The notes beneath the pieces were generated by a model. The model ran no database searches. It was given only the letters and a program-made list of their open reading frames with translations, and had not been told where the DNA came from. A stretch of 64,000 nucleotides of DNA. Source: GH45 sp046704385. Lineage in GTDB: Bacteria; Bacteroidota; Bacteroidia; Bacteroidales; SZUA-534. Location of the stretch: the NCBI GenBank assembly GCA_046704385.1, contig JBJKSB010000021.1, positions 62,001 to 126,000 of the forward strand, given 5' to 3'. Within the stretch, counting starts at the first letter, position 1; every line of letters starts with the position of its first letter. Both the position numbers and the translations under genes were made by a program. Of this stretch, positions 25,745 to 34,372 are shown one piece after another.

Positions 25745-28378
25745 ATGAGAAAAATCTTTACTTTACTTTTTTTGTCGGTTTTATCCATAGCAACATACAG
25801 CCAAAGTCAGGTTCGTGGTGTTGTTGTAGATAAAGGTTCGAAAGAATCATTAATCGGAGCATCAGTTGTAATTAAAGGGACCACCGTTGGTACTGTTACA
25901 AATATTGATGGCAGCTTTGTACTTAAAGTTCCAAAAGGTAAGAATACTTTAGTTATATCTTATGTAGGATACCTTTCAAAGGAAATTCAGATTGATGCAA
26001 AAGCTGATGATGTTGATCTTTCAACCATTGAGATACAGTCGGATGCAGTTGGACTTGATGAAATATCGGTACTTGCGAATGTTGCAGTTGACAGAAAAAC
26101 TCCAATAGCGGTTTCAAATATTAGTCCTAAACAAATTGAGTTGAAGCTGGGAACCCAGGAATATCCTGAAATTTTAAAAAGTACACCGGGTGTTTATGCT
26201 ACCAAACGAGGCGGAGGATTTGGTGATGCTGATGTTCGTATCAGGGGTTTTGGAAGTAATAACGTTGCTGTTATGATCAACGGTATGCCAACCAACGATA
26301 TGGAAGGTGATAAGGTTTACTGGTCGAACTGGGCCGGTTTATCTGACGTTACCCGCGATATGCAGGTACAACGTGGAGTTGGAGCATCAAAAATAGCTGT
26401 GCCCTCAGTTGGAGGTACGATTAATATTATAACTAAAACTACCGATGCAAAAGAAGGCGGCAATGTATTCTATACTACCGGTAATGACAATTACCAAAAA
26501 ATGGGTGCAACTTTTTCAACCGGGTTAACAGAAAATAACTGGGCATTAACCATGATGTTCTCCAAAACACAGGGAGACGGTTATGTGGAAGGAACCCCAT
26601 TTCATGGTTCTTCATACTTTATTAGTGTTGGAAAAAAAATTAATGATAAGCAACAGCTTGCCCTTACGGTTTTTGGTGCCCCTCAATGGCATGCACAGCG
26701 TTACAGTAACCAACCATTAAGTGTTCTTGTCAAACCTGATGGGATTAAGTTTAACAGCGACTGGGGTTACAGAGATGGAAAATTTCTTAGTAACGAAGTA
26801 AACTTTTATCATAAACCAGTGGCAATTTTAAACCACTATTATAATATAGATAAAACTACTTTCCTGAGTTCGTCTCTTTATGCTTCCTGGGGACAGGGTG
26901 GTGGAGGTTATGCTACCGTTGCAGGTGTACCCCTTGTATATACTCCTGGCGGCCATATTGACTGGGATCAGGTGGTTAAGAACAATATTCAATATGCCAG
27001 CATGGGTAAAGGCGCAGGAATTTATATGCAGGATTCCTATAATTATCACAAATGGTACGGTCTTCTTTCTACCTTGAAGAAACATCTTGGAATAATTGAT
27101 ATTTTGTCCGGTGTTGATCTGAGGTATTATCATGGATCACACTGGCAACAAGCGGATGATTTGTTAGGCGCTGAATACGTAATTGACAAAAGAAATGTGA
27201 GTGCTGTGTCATTTTATAACCAGCCTATTAAGCAGGGAGAAAAATTATATTATTATAATGATGGTAATGTGGCATGGGAAGGTTTATTTTTGCAGGCTGA
27301 GTACTCAGCTGATAAACTTTCAGCCTTTGCTTCGGTTACAGGTTCAAACCGATCATATCAACGTATTGACCATGCCCAGTATTTTTCTGATGATCAGAAA
27401 ACTCAACTTTTGAATGACCCGGTGGTTAGGGCAGAGTACGAAAGCAGATTGCAGGATTACATGACCAGTCAGGGTAAAAGTTCAATTTTAGAAACTGAAG
27501 CCTATACCGTTGCTCAGACTACTCCATGGCACAGCTTTTTAGGATATTCCCTAAAAACAGGTGCAAACTATAATATCTCTGAATATCATAATGTATTTAT
27601 TAATGGGGGATATATGGAACGTCAACCTATTATGAGTACCGTTTTCCAAAACAATAAAAACCTGTTTAATCCCGGGGCAGTTGATGAAAAAGTGCTTTCT
27701 GCCGAAGTAGGGTATGGTTTCAGAAGCCATTATTTTACCAGCCATTTGAATGCATACTATACCATGTGGAAAAATAAAACCAGGACAGGTAATGTTCCTG
27801 ACCCCACGAATCCCGATAACAGGTTATTCTATAATATTGAAGGGATTAATGAATTACACAAGGGTATAGAATTTGACTGTGTAGCAAAACCATTTGATAG
27901 GGTTGACATCACTGGTATGATTTCTGTTGGAGATTGGACCTATGCCAATAATGTGGATACGGTAAGAGTCTTTAAGGATCAAACCGTTGTTTCAACCATT
28001 CCTCAAATGTATTTAAAAGGTGTACACACTGCCGATGCTGCTCAAACAACTGCGGCCATTGGAATTAGTGTTGAAGCCTTGCCTGGTTTTAGAGTTGGTT
28101 TGGATGGAACTTATGCCGCAAGGTTATATTCCAATTTTAATATTAATACAAGGACAATGCCCGAAAATGAAGGTGAAGATGTTGAAAAGGTTCCGGCTTA
28201 TATGCTTTTTGATTTGAACGCACATTATGATTTTAAAATGAAGGATCTTGACGCAACTTTTTACGGCAATATGAACAACATATTTAATACAATTTATATA
28301 GCCGATGCCTATGAAGGCAAAGGATATTATTTTGGGTTCGGCCGCACCGTATCTGTTGGTTTAAAGGTGAAGTTTTAA
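25745..28378 (+). CDS. TonB-dependent receptor with carboxypeptidase-like N-terminal domain
   Basis: The 877-residue protein is an outer-membrane gated channel driven by TonB. A signal peptide (1-19, ending TYSQ) is followed by a CarboxypepD-regulatory-like domain (about 21-95, with GVVVDKGSKESLIGASV), a plug (about 110-230, with DVRIRGFGSNNVAVMINGMPTND) and a 22-strand barrel ending in aromatic LKVKF. It has no SusD partner next door, so it is not a typical glycan utilisation pair. It heads a plus-strand run with the repeat lipoprotein (26-base gap), the OB-fold protein and the nuclease, which suggests that its cargo is related to nucleic acid or its breakdown products; that is inference. 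Confidence 0.9.
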   Translation: MRKIFTLLFLSVLSIATYSQSQVRGVVVDKGSKESLIGASVVIKGTTVGTVTNIDGSFVLKVPKGKNTLVISYVGYLSKEIQIDAKADDVDLSTIEIQSDAVGLDEISVLANVAVDRKTPIAVSNISPKQIELKLGTQEYPEILKSTPGVYATKRGGGFGDADVRIRGFGSNNVAVMINGMPTNDMEGDKVYWSNWAGLSDVTRDMQVQRGVGASKIAVPSVGGTINIITKTTDAKEGGNVFYTTGNDNYQKMGATFSTGLTENNWALTMMFSKTQGDGYVEGTPFHGSSYFISVGKKINDKQQLALTVFGAPQWHAQRYSNQPLSVLVKPDGIKFNSDWGYRDGKFLSNEVNFYHKPVAILNHYYNIDKTTFLSSSLYASWGQGGGGYATVAGVPLVYTPGGHIDWDQVVKNNIQYASMGKGAGIYMQDSYNYHKWYGLLSTLKKHLGIIDILSGVDLRYYHGSHWQQADDLLGAEYVIDKRNVSAVSFYNQPIKQGEKLYYYNDGNVAWEGLFLQAEYSADKLSAFASVTGSNRSYQRIDHAQYFSDDQKTQLLNDPVVRAEYESRLQDYMTSQGKSSILETEAYTVAQTTPWHSFLGYSLKTGANYNISEYHNVFINGGYMERQPIMSTVFQNNKNLFNPGAVDEKVLSAEVGYGFRSHYFTSHLNAYYTMWKNKTRTGNVPDPTNPDNRLFYNIEGINELHKGIEFDCVAKPFDRVDITGMISVGDWTYANNVDTVRVFKDQTVVSTIPQMYLKGVHTADAAQTTAAIGISVEALPGFRVGLDGTYAARLYSNFNINTRTMPENEGEDVEKVPAYMLFDLNAHYDFKMKDLDATFYGNMNNIFNTIYIADAYEGKGYYFGFGRTVSVGLKVKF

Positions 28379-28403
28379 TTAGAAATTATAAAAATATTAT
28401 ATA

Positions 28404-30230
28404 ATGAAAAAATACTTTTTATTATTATTAATCGCATCTTCTTTGGCATTTGTTTCGTGTGAGGTTACTGATCCGTTAAAAGACCAAGTGGAAGAGGCAA
28501 GCAAGGGGTTTAATCAGCAAATAGACTATACTTTAACTGCTGCTGATTATACCACTTTGCAAAAAAGAATAATTTATCTTGATTCAAATGCTGTTTCAAC
28601 GGCAAATGCTATTGCTGCCAAAGGATATTTTACCGATGAAATGCCAGGGAGTGAGTATGTACCTATGTTGTTAGATATATTAATGCCAAACCTTGATGGT
28701 GCAAAAGCACATATTACCTTTAATTATAATGGTGCTGCTCCTGACAATCTGGCTAAAATTGCCGGAATGGATTCTTATACTATTTCACAGAATGATTTTC
28801 AAAGCATAGATTCTACCCTGGGTTTCTTAAATTATTTTGCTCCACCATTTGTACCGGCAAACTACATACCGAATATTTTAAGGCAAAATGTAAAATATGA
28901 AGGAAGTTCAGATACTGTTGTGGTAAAATACCAGTACTCAGCAAATCCGGTTAAAGTTGAATTTAAAAAACAAATAAATGCAGAATTGGCTGAATCATTC
29001 AATAGCGGAACTTTGGGAGTGTTTAAAGATATCAATGTTAAAGGTAATCAAACCTGGAATTATACTACTAAAGATCAGGGATCTGCTTCAATCAACGGAT
29101 TTGATGGAGATTATTTCGACAACGAAAACTGGCTTGTTTCTCCGACTTTAGATTTAGCTGATGTAACCAATACAAAGCTTCAATTTAAGCACAATGTTCG
29201 TTATTACGGTACCGATTGTTTGTCACTTATGGTTACTAATGATGTTGACAGTACCGTTCAGGGAGCTCGCTGGTCAGAGTATCCGATAAGCGATCCTAAT
29301 ACTGATATTGGAGTATTCGTTTATTCCAAATTATATGACCTAAGCTCATACGATGGAACTAAAATTAAGATTGCTTTTAAATATATTTCAACCGCTTCAT
29401 CATCAAAAGCCCCTGAGTGGTCAATAAGTGAAGTGAAAATTGGTAATTATGGTTACAAAGTAATTGGCGGTGGCGACACATATCTGGTTCAGGACTATTA
29501 CCAATTTGATTCTGAATCGGAAAAATGGACCTTTATGAACGATATTCACCGATTGAACAGGGCCGATTATGAAAGCATTGGTATGCCTCAAACTGCATTT
29601 TCGCAAACTCTTCCTTCACAGGACTATTTGCCAAAGCTGGCCAATAAATTATATGCAACAGCTGCAGCTGATAAGGTTATATATTTTGTTTATGATTATA
29701 ACAATGGTAAAAATATCACCTTAGCCGATAAATTGACTAAAACAGGTTCCGATTGGGTTTCTACCTATGCATTTGTTCGGGCAGTTACCGAACCGTACAG
29801 TAATACTGATGGAGTTTGGAAATTCGACCCGACCGTATACCTGACAATGGAAGTGTCAGATTATCAAATGATTGTAGATTATGTAAAAAATGTACCAGAA
29901 TATGCTGCCCAAAATACTTCAACCTATGACGATTCTGAAACCTATTTTAGCTGTAATGCTCACTATCCTGATTTCGATGTACGTCCGGGTAGTTATAACA
30001 GCAGGTTTAGTAACTGGCAGGAAGATGTGTCAACCGCATTGATTGAAGGACTACTGCCATTCAAATATCCTAAGGCTACAAAGTATGTTAGCGGGGTAGA
30101 GGCATTTTATCATATTACTGTAGCAGTATATAACGGGGCAACCGTTAATTATACTTTTATATTTGGTGTAAGCAAGGATGCACCCAACCCGGAATTTTAC
30201 CTGGTTGATGGTCCGTTTTTAGCTGAATAG
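28404..30230 (+). CDS. Repeat-containing surface lipoprotein with choice-of-anchor J domain
   Basis: The 608-residue protein has a lipoprotein signal (VSCE lipobox near residue 20). I read a choice-of-anchor J-like beta domain at about 193-350 (SFNSGTLGVF...WLVSPTLDL) and four copies of a repeat that starts with a pattern like LTxxDYxxI and ends in a beta strand: about 42-110, 125-185, 392-450 and 480-602. The last, full copy is closely similar to a module in the nuclease encoded at 31986. It lies between the TonB receptor (26 bases) and the OB-fold protein (32 bases), so it is likely the surface partner of the receptor. I do not know a named family for the repeat. Confidence 0.72.
   Translation: MKKYFLLLLIASSLAFVSCEVTDPLKDQVEEASKGFNQQIDYTLTAADYTTLQKRIIYLDSNAVSTANAIAAKGYFTDEMPGSEYVPMLLDILMPNLDGAKAHITFNYNGAAPDNLAKIAGMDSYTISQNDFQSIDSTLGFLNYFAPPFVPANYIPNILRQNVKYEGSSDTVVVKYQYSANPVKVEFKKQINAELAESFNSGTLGVFKDINVKGNQTWNYTTKDQGSASINGFDGDYFDNENWLVSPTLDLADVTNTKLQFKHNVRYYGTDCLSLMVTNDVDSTVQGARWSEYPISDPNTDIGVFVYSKLYDLSSYDGTKIKIAFKYISTASSSKAPEWSISEVKIGNYGYKVIGGGDTYLVQDYYQFDSESEKWTFMNDIHRLNRADYESIGMPQTAFSQTLPSQDYLPKLANKLYATAAADKVIYFVYDYNNGKNITLADKLTKTGSDWVSTYAFVRAVTEPYSNTDGVWKFDPTVYLTMEVSDYQMIVDYVKNVPEYAAQNTSTYDDSETYFSCNAHYPDFDVRPGSYNSRFSNWQEDVSTALIEGLLPFKYPKATKYVSGVEAFYHITVAVYNGATVNYTFIFGVSKDAPNPEFYLVDGPFLAE
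29841..30215 (+). repeat. Shared module, copy A (C-terminus of the lipoprotein)
   Basis: Residues about 480-602 of the lipoprotein match residues about 347-467 of the nuclease at 31986: both have a DYQ-IVDYVKN start, a YDDSE-YF middle, GLLP-KYP and an NYTF-F--SK-APNPEF ending. Similarity at protein level is strong over about 120 residues. Confidence 0.85.
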
Positions 30231-30262
30231 TAAATCATTGTTAACAAAAAATATATTTACTT

Positions 30263-31909
30263 ATGAAAAACTTAATTATTCTTTTAGTACTTACCTTTGC
30301 CGCTTTTTTTACGGTTTCAGCACAGGTAAACGAGGATTTCTCAACGGTGACTGAGAAAGCTACTATTAATCTTGATGGTTGGATTAACCATATTGAAGCA
30401 GGTTCAAAAGATTGGATCGGTGGTTTATATCATGAAGAATTATATGCTTATTTTAATGCATATAATTCAGGTGACGATAGCAATGAAAGCTGGTTAATAA
30501 CTCCTGGAGTGAATCTGGATGAATTTACCGAAGATTCTCTTAAATTTGACCTGGCTTATGGATACTTTGTACAAGCAGATCCATTAGCTATAAAGTATTC
30601 CTTGGATTTTGACGGTAAAGAAGCTGATATTGCCAAGGCAACATGGGTTGATATTACTGATAAATGTAATATTCCGACTCAGGATTTGGTTACCAGTACT
30701 TTTACTCCGTTTATCCATACTTCACTTAATATCGACGATCTTTCCGGAACTATTTATGTTGCTTTCGTGGGTACAGGAAGTGGAAACAACAGCCAAACAA
30801 CAGCTGTTGAACTTGATAATGTTGTGGTAGGTAACCCAAAACCTCAAAGCCGTATTTTGTCTTTTACAGTACCTCATCAGTTGTTAAGTACCAAATTCGA
30901 TGTTCAAAATGCAAGTTTGTCTCTGACTGTATATCCTGGAACCGATGTTACCGCTTTAGTTCCTGAAATGGAAATTTCAGAAGGTGCTCAGGTTTCTCCA
31001 ACAATGGGTTCTCCTGTGGATTTCAGCAAGCCTGCAAAATTCCATGTTGTATCCAGCGATGGAGGATCGGTAACTGACTGGACTGCCACTGTAGATATAC
31101 TGTCAGATACTCCTACTACTATTCACGATTTACAATATGTTAGCGATCCTGAAACCAGCGATGCTTCAGCATTTGTTGGTTTGCCAATTCTTACTACCGG
31201 AGTTGTAACTTATGGAACAGGTTCAGGTAGCGGTTATATTCAGGCTGGTGAAGGTGAATGGAATGGTATTTATGTTTACGTTGGTTCAAGTGTAACCAAT
31301 ATTTCATTGAGCAAAGGTGATTCGGTATTAATTTATGGAACAGTTAGCGAATACCATTACTTAACTGAATTTGCTCCGGATTCAATATCTGTTATTGCTG
31401 ACAGGAAATCAGTTAGCCCGATAACAGTAACTGCTCCTTTAACTGAAAACGTTGAAGGCGTATTAGTTAAAGTAAGCAGCCTGACGGTTAAAACAACTGA
31501 TACCGATGGTACCTATTATGGAATCACATCATCGAATGATACTGTGATGATAAATAATTCACTTTTTGATGGCTTAGCACTTACCGATGGCGACACATAT
31601 GATATTACAGGTATTGTAACCAGCAGCTATAACGATTATACACTTTGTCCAAGAAGCACCAGTGATGTTGAAGGAGGAAGTGCTGTAAACTCGAATACCG
31701 ATGTAAAACTGTCTGTATATCCTAATCCTGTTTCTGGTATGCTGTATATTGATGGAGCTGCTTCTAAAAATGTTCAGGTTTACAATGTTTTGGGAACAGT
31801 TGTTAAAACAGTGGAAATGTCTGGTAACAGTATCGACGTTTCTTCCTTAAGTAAAGGTGTTTACCTGTTGTCAGTTGATTCAAAAGTTATTCGTTTTGTA
31901 AAAGAATAA
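30263..31909 (+). CDS. T9SS-secreted protein with anchor-J and OB-fold (nuclease accessory) domains
   Basis: The 548-residue product has a signal peptide (1-20, ending TVSAQ), a choice-of-anchor J-like domain (about 22-190), a linker and a DUF5689/YhcR-type OB-fold (about 285-470, with VGLPILTTGVVTYG, then YIQAGEGEWNGIYVYV and KGDSVLIYGTVSEY), and a type IX sorting domain (about 480-548, YPNPVSGMLYI to the end). OB-folds of this kind occur in extracellular nucleases such as ExeM next to an endonuclease domain; here the nuclease domain is in the next gene. That suggests the protein binds nucleic acid outside the cell. Confidence 0.78.
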   Translation: MKNLIILLVLTFAAFFTVSAQVNEDFSTVTEKATINLDGWINHIEAGSKDWIGGLYHEELYAYFNAYNSGDDSNESWLITPGVNLDEFTEDSLKFDLAYGYFVQADPLAIKYSLDFDGKEADIAKATWVDITDKCNIPTQDLVTSTFTPFIHTSLNIDDLSGTIYVAFVGTGSGNNSQTTAVELDNVVVGNPKPQSRILSFTVPHQLLSTKFDVQNASLSLTVYPGTDVTALVPEMEISEGAQVSPTMGSPVDFSKPAKFHVVSSDGGSVTDWTATVDILSDTPTTIHDLQYVSDPETSDASAFVGLPILTTGVVTYGTGSGSGYIQAGEGEWNGIYVYVGSSVTNISLSKGDSVLIYGTVSEYHYLTEFAPDSISVIADRKSVSPITVTAPLTENVEGVLVKVSSLTVKTTDTDGTYYGITSSNDTVMINNSLFDGLALTDGDTYDITGIVTSSYNDYTLCPRSTSDVEGGSAVNSNTDVKLSVYPNPVSGMLYIDGAASKNVQVYNVLGTVVKTVEMSGNSIDVSSLSKGVYLLSVDSKVIRFVKE

Positions 31910-31927
31910 TAATATTTTTTATTGTTG

Positions 31928-31960
31928 AAAAAAGGTTACTTTTCCAGGTAACCTTTTTTT
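31928..31960 (+). terminator. Terminator after the OB-fold protein gene
   Basis: AAAAAAGGTTAC and GTAACC pair around an 8-base loop, followed by seven T. It lies just before the TTG of the nuclease gene with only 25 bases left, which hardly leaves room for a separate promoter. Confidence 0.8.
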
Positions 31961-31985
31961 CGCTTAATTCCTAAAATATTTTACC

Positions 31986-33653
31986 TTGAAAATAAAAATT
32001 ACATTATTATTAATTTGTATTTCCGCAATTACCTTTGCGCAAATACCAGGTTACGATTTGCATAGTATTATTGTAACACCTGGAACCCCTAACCCGATTG
32101 CGGGCATAAAACCAATTACTGAAGATAAGCAACCGGCCGATAGTACACTGGATATCGTTAACTGGAATTTGAGTTTTTTCGGCGCACCTTCGTTTAGTAA
32201 AAGGTTTAAAGACTTGTCGCGCGATGTGCAAATTGACTCTGTAGCTAAAAAATTAGTGGAGATTGATGCCGATGTGTATGCATTACAGGAAGTAGTAGTT
32301 GACAGCTATAACGGCAACGCACTTACCGATTTGGTGACAAGTATGAATGAAGTTGCCGGCAAAGATGAATACAATGGTCGTTATAGTGAATACCATTCCA
32401 TGTACTGGACAGCCGACGATTCTACTTTTCCCTCTCAATGTCTTGCCTATGTTTGGAAAAAGGCCACAGTGTCAGTTAATAAAGATTCTGCCCTTTTAGT
32501 GAATGAAGCTGGCAGTTCCGATTTTGGATCAGGCAGGCTGCCTTATATGTTGGATGCAAATGTGACTTTCCGTGGTAAAACGCAGCGTTACATTTTTATA
32601 AATATCCACCTAAAATCAGGTACCGGTTATAGTGATGAACGTGCAAAATCAATGAGACTTTTGCACAAATTACTGGAGGCTAATTTTACTGAAAATAATG
32701 TTGTTTTGTTAGGTGATTTTAACACAGCTGATAATCCCGGAGCCGTAGGTGAAATTAAAGATTGGGGAATGTACGACGACGGAGAAGGCGATGGACTTAC
32801 CGACTATGTACATGTTGCCGGTGACAAGGAAAACGGAATAGAGCATACGCTTATTTCAAACGAGTTATACGACGAACTGGCTTATATAAGCGAATGGGAT
32901 TGGAATACTACTATTGCTAATACCACAAAATATTCCGATCATTTTGCACGTATGACAAGCCTTTATGTTTACGAGGAAAGTGGAAATGTTGACCCGGGCA
33001 CTAATTCAATTTTTAATGACGGTAAGTATAGTTTTACCATGTCGAAAGAGGATTACCAAACCATTGTGGATTATGTAAAAAATGATCCTGAGCTTTCACA
33101 ACAGGAAAGTTCCGGCTATGACGACTCGGAAAACTATTTTGGAGCCAGTGCCTATTATTCAAATTTTGATATCCGTGACGGAAAACAAAATGCTGTTTTT
33201 ACAACCTGGCAGGATGGAGTTAAAGCTGGAATTTCACTTGGGCTTTTGCCTGCTAAATATCCTGATGCTGAAACAGATAGCAAAATTGTTTATCGGGTAA
33301 CATTTAACACCTACGATGGTGCAAATGGGAATTATACTTTCAATTTTATTTGTTCGAAAGCTGCTCCTAATCCGGAATTTGAGTTTACTACCAAAACATT
33401 AGTTGATTTTAAATTATCGCAGGATGTAGTAAATATTTTTCCAAATCCGGCAAGTGATTATGTGAATCTTGAATCATTCGGAACTATCAAGGCATTTTCT
33501 GTATTTGATCTTTCAGGCAGAATGGTGATAAAAGGAAACAATAATTGTGCAGCTACTAAAAGGTTTGATATTACTCAATTAAAACCAGGAATTTATCTGA
33601 TTGATATTTCAACTGATAAGGGGAATGCCCAACTAAAATTTGTTAAGAAATAA
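31986..33653 (+). CDS. Secreted endonuclease/exonuclease/phosphatase-fold nuclease with shared module and T9SS domain
   Basis: The 555-residue product starts at a TTG and has a signal peptide (1-19, ending ITFAQ). Residues about 55-325 form an endonuclease/exonuclease/phosphatase domain with Asn59 and Asn61, Glu102 in LQEVV, His208 in NIHLKSG, Asp244 and Asn246 in GDFN and Asp318-His319 in SDHFA: the full catalytic set. Residues about 347-467 repeat the lipoprotein's C-terminal module, and 480-555 is a type IX sorting domain. It probably degrades nucleic acid at the cell surface; a phosphoesterase with another substrate is the alternative. Confidence 0.82.
   Translation: MKIKITLLLICISAITFAQIPGYDLHSIIVTPGTPNPIAGIKPITEDKQPADSTLDIVNWNLSFFGAPSFSKRFKDLSRDVQIDSVAKKLVEIDADVYALQEVVVDSYNGNALTDLVTSMNEVAGKDEYNGRYSEYHSMYWTADDSTFPSQCLAYVWKKATVSVNKDSALLVNEAGSSDFGSGRLPYMLDANVTFRGKTQRYIFINIHLKSGTGYSDERAKSMRLLHKLLEANFTENNVVLLGDFNTADNPGAVGEIKDWGMYDDGEGDGLTDYVHVAGDKENGIEHTLISNELYDELAYISEWDWNTTIANTTKYSDHFARMTSLYVYEESGNVDPGTNSIFNDGKYSFTMSKEDYQTIVDYVKNDPELSQQESSGYDDSENYFGASAYYSNFDIRDGKQNAVFTTWQDGVKAGISLGLLPAKYPDAETDSKIVYRVTFNTYDGANGNYTFNFICSKAAPNPEFEFTTKTLVDFKLSQDVVNIFPNPASDYVNLESFGTIKAFSVFDLSGRMVIKGNNNCAATKRFDITQLKPGIYLIDISTDKGNAQLKFVKK
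33024..33387 (+). repeat. Shared module, copy B (middle of the nuclease)
   Basis: This copy lies between the nuclease domain and the sorting domain and matches the C-terminus of the lipoprotein at 29841-30215. The most conserved blocks are DYQ-IVDYVKN, YDDSE-YF and SK-APNPEF. Confidence 0.85.
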
Positions 33654-33674
33654 AGGGATATTCTCAAAATATAC

Positions 33675-33702
33675 AAAAGGGGCTGTTCGAGCCCCTTTTT
33701 TT
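33675..33702 (+). terminator. Terminator of the nuclease locus
   Basis: GGGGCT and AGCCCC pair around a 5-base loop, with four A before and seven T after. It closes the receptor-to-nuclease run, 22 bases past the stop. Confidence 0.9.
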
Positions 33703-33755
33703 AACTTTAAATTCGCTTTAAGCAAATGAATATTTTTCCCGCATATAAAAACAAC

Positions 33756-34367
33756 TTATTCCAGTATTCCTTTTCCCTGCCGTAATAATTCAAATTCATC
33801 AGTTGAACAGTCAATTACGGTTGAGGCTTCATTATCGCCATAACCCCCGTCTATTACGGCATCCACCACATCCATGTATTTTTCATGAATCAGTTCCGGA
33901 TCGGTAGTATATTCAATAATGTCATCTTCATCATGAATTGAAGAGGATAGGATAGGATTGCCTAATTCTTTGACTATTTCGCGAATAATATTATTGTCAG
34001 GAATCCGGATGCCAACCGTTTTTTTACGGCTTTTAAAAATTTTGGGCACGTTATTGTTCGATTCCAGCACAAATGTAAAAGGACCCGGCAAATACCTTTT
34101 CATCATTTTAAAAGCATCATTTGGTATATGTTTGGTATAGTCGGAAATGTGGCTTAAGTCGTAAAAAATAAATGAAAAATTGGCTTTTTCAAGATTAATT
34201 TCCCTGATGCGGGCAACACGTTGTACAGCTTTAGGCTTATTGATACTACAGCCTATGCCGTAAACCGTATCGGTAGGGAATATAATAACACCACCATTTC
34301 TTAAAATATCGGCAGCTTTTTGAATCTCCCGTGGATTCGGATTTTCAGGATAAATTTTTATCAACAT
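33756..34367 (-). CDS. Sua5/YciO/YrdC family threonylcarbamoyl-AMP synthase-like protein
   Basis: The family makes threonylcarbamoyl-AMP, the donor for the t6A modification of tRNAs that read ANN codons. The 203-residue protein has the family's GGVIIFPTDTVYGIG and a long SFIFYDLSHISDY segment; the latter points to the YciO branch rather than TsaC. YciO proteins have weaker or untested synthase activity, so the function is not sure. It lies 5 bases downstream of the transaldolase gene on the same strand. Confidence 0.82.
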   Translation of the reverse strand: MLIKIYPENPNPREIQKAADILRNGGVIIFPTDTVYGIGCSINKPKAVQRVARIREINLEKANFSFIFYDLSHISDYTKHIPNDAFKMMKRYLPGPFTFVLESNNNVPKIFKSRKKTVGIRIPDNNIIREIVKELGNPILSSSIHDEDDIIEYTTDPELIHEKYMDVVDAVIDGGYGDNEASTVIDCSTDEFELLRQGKGILE

Positions 34368-34372
34368 TGGAT

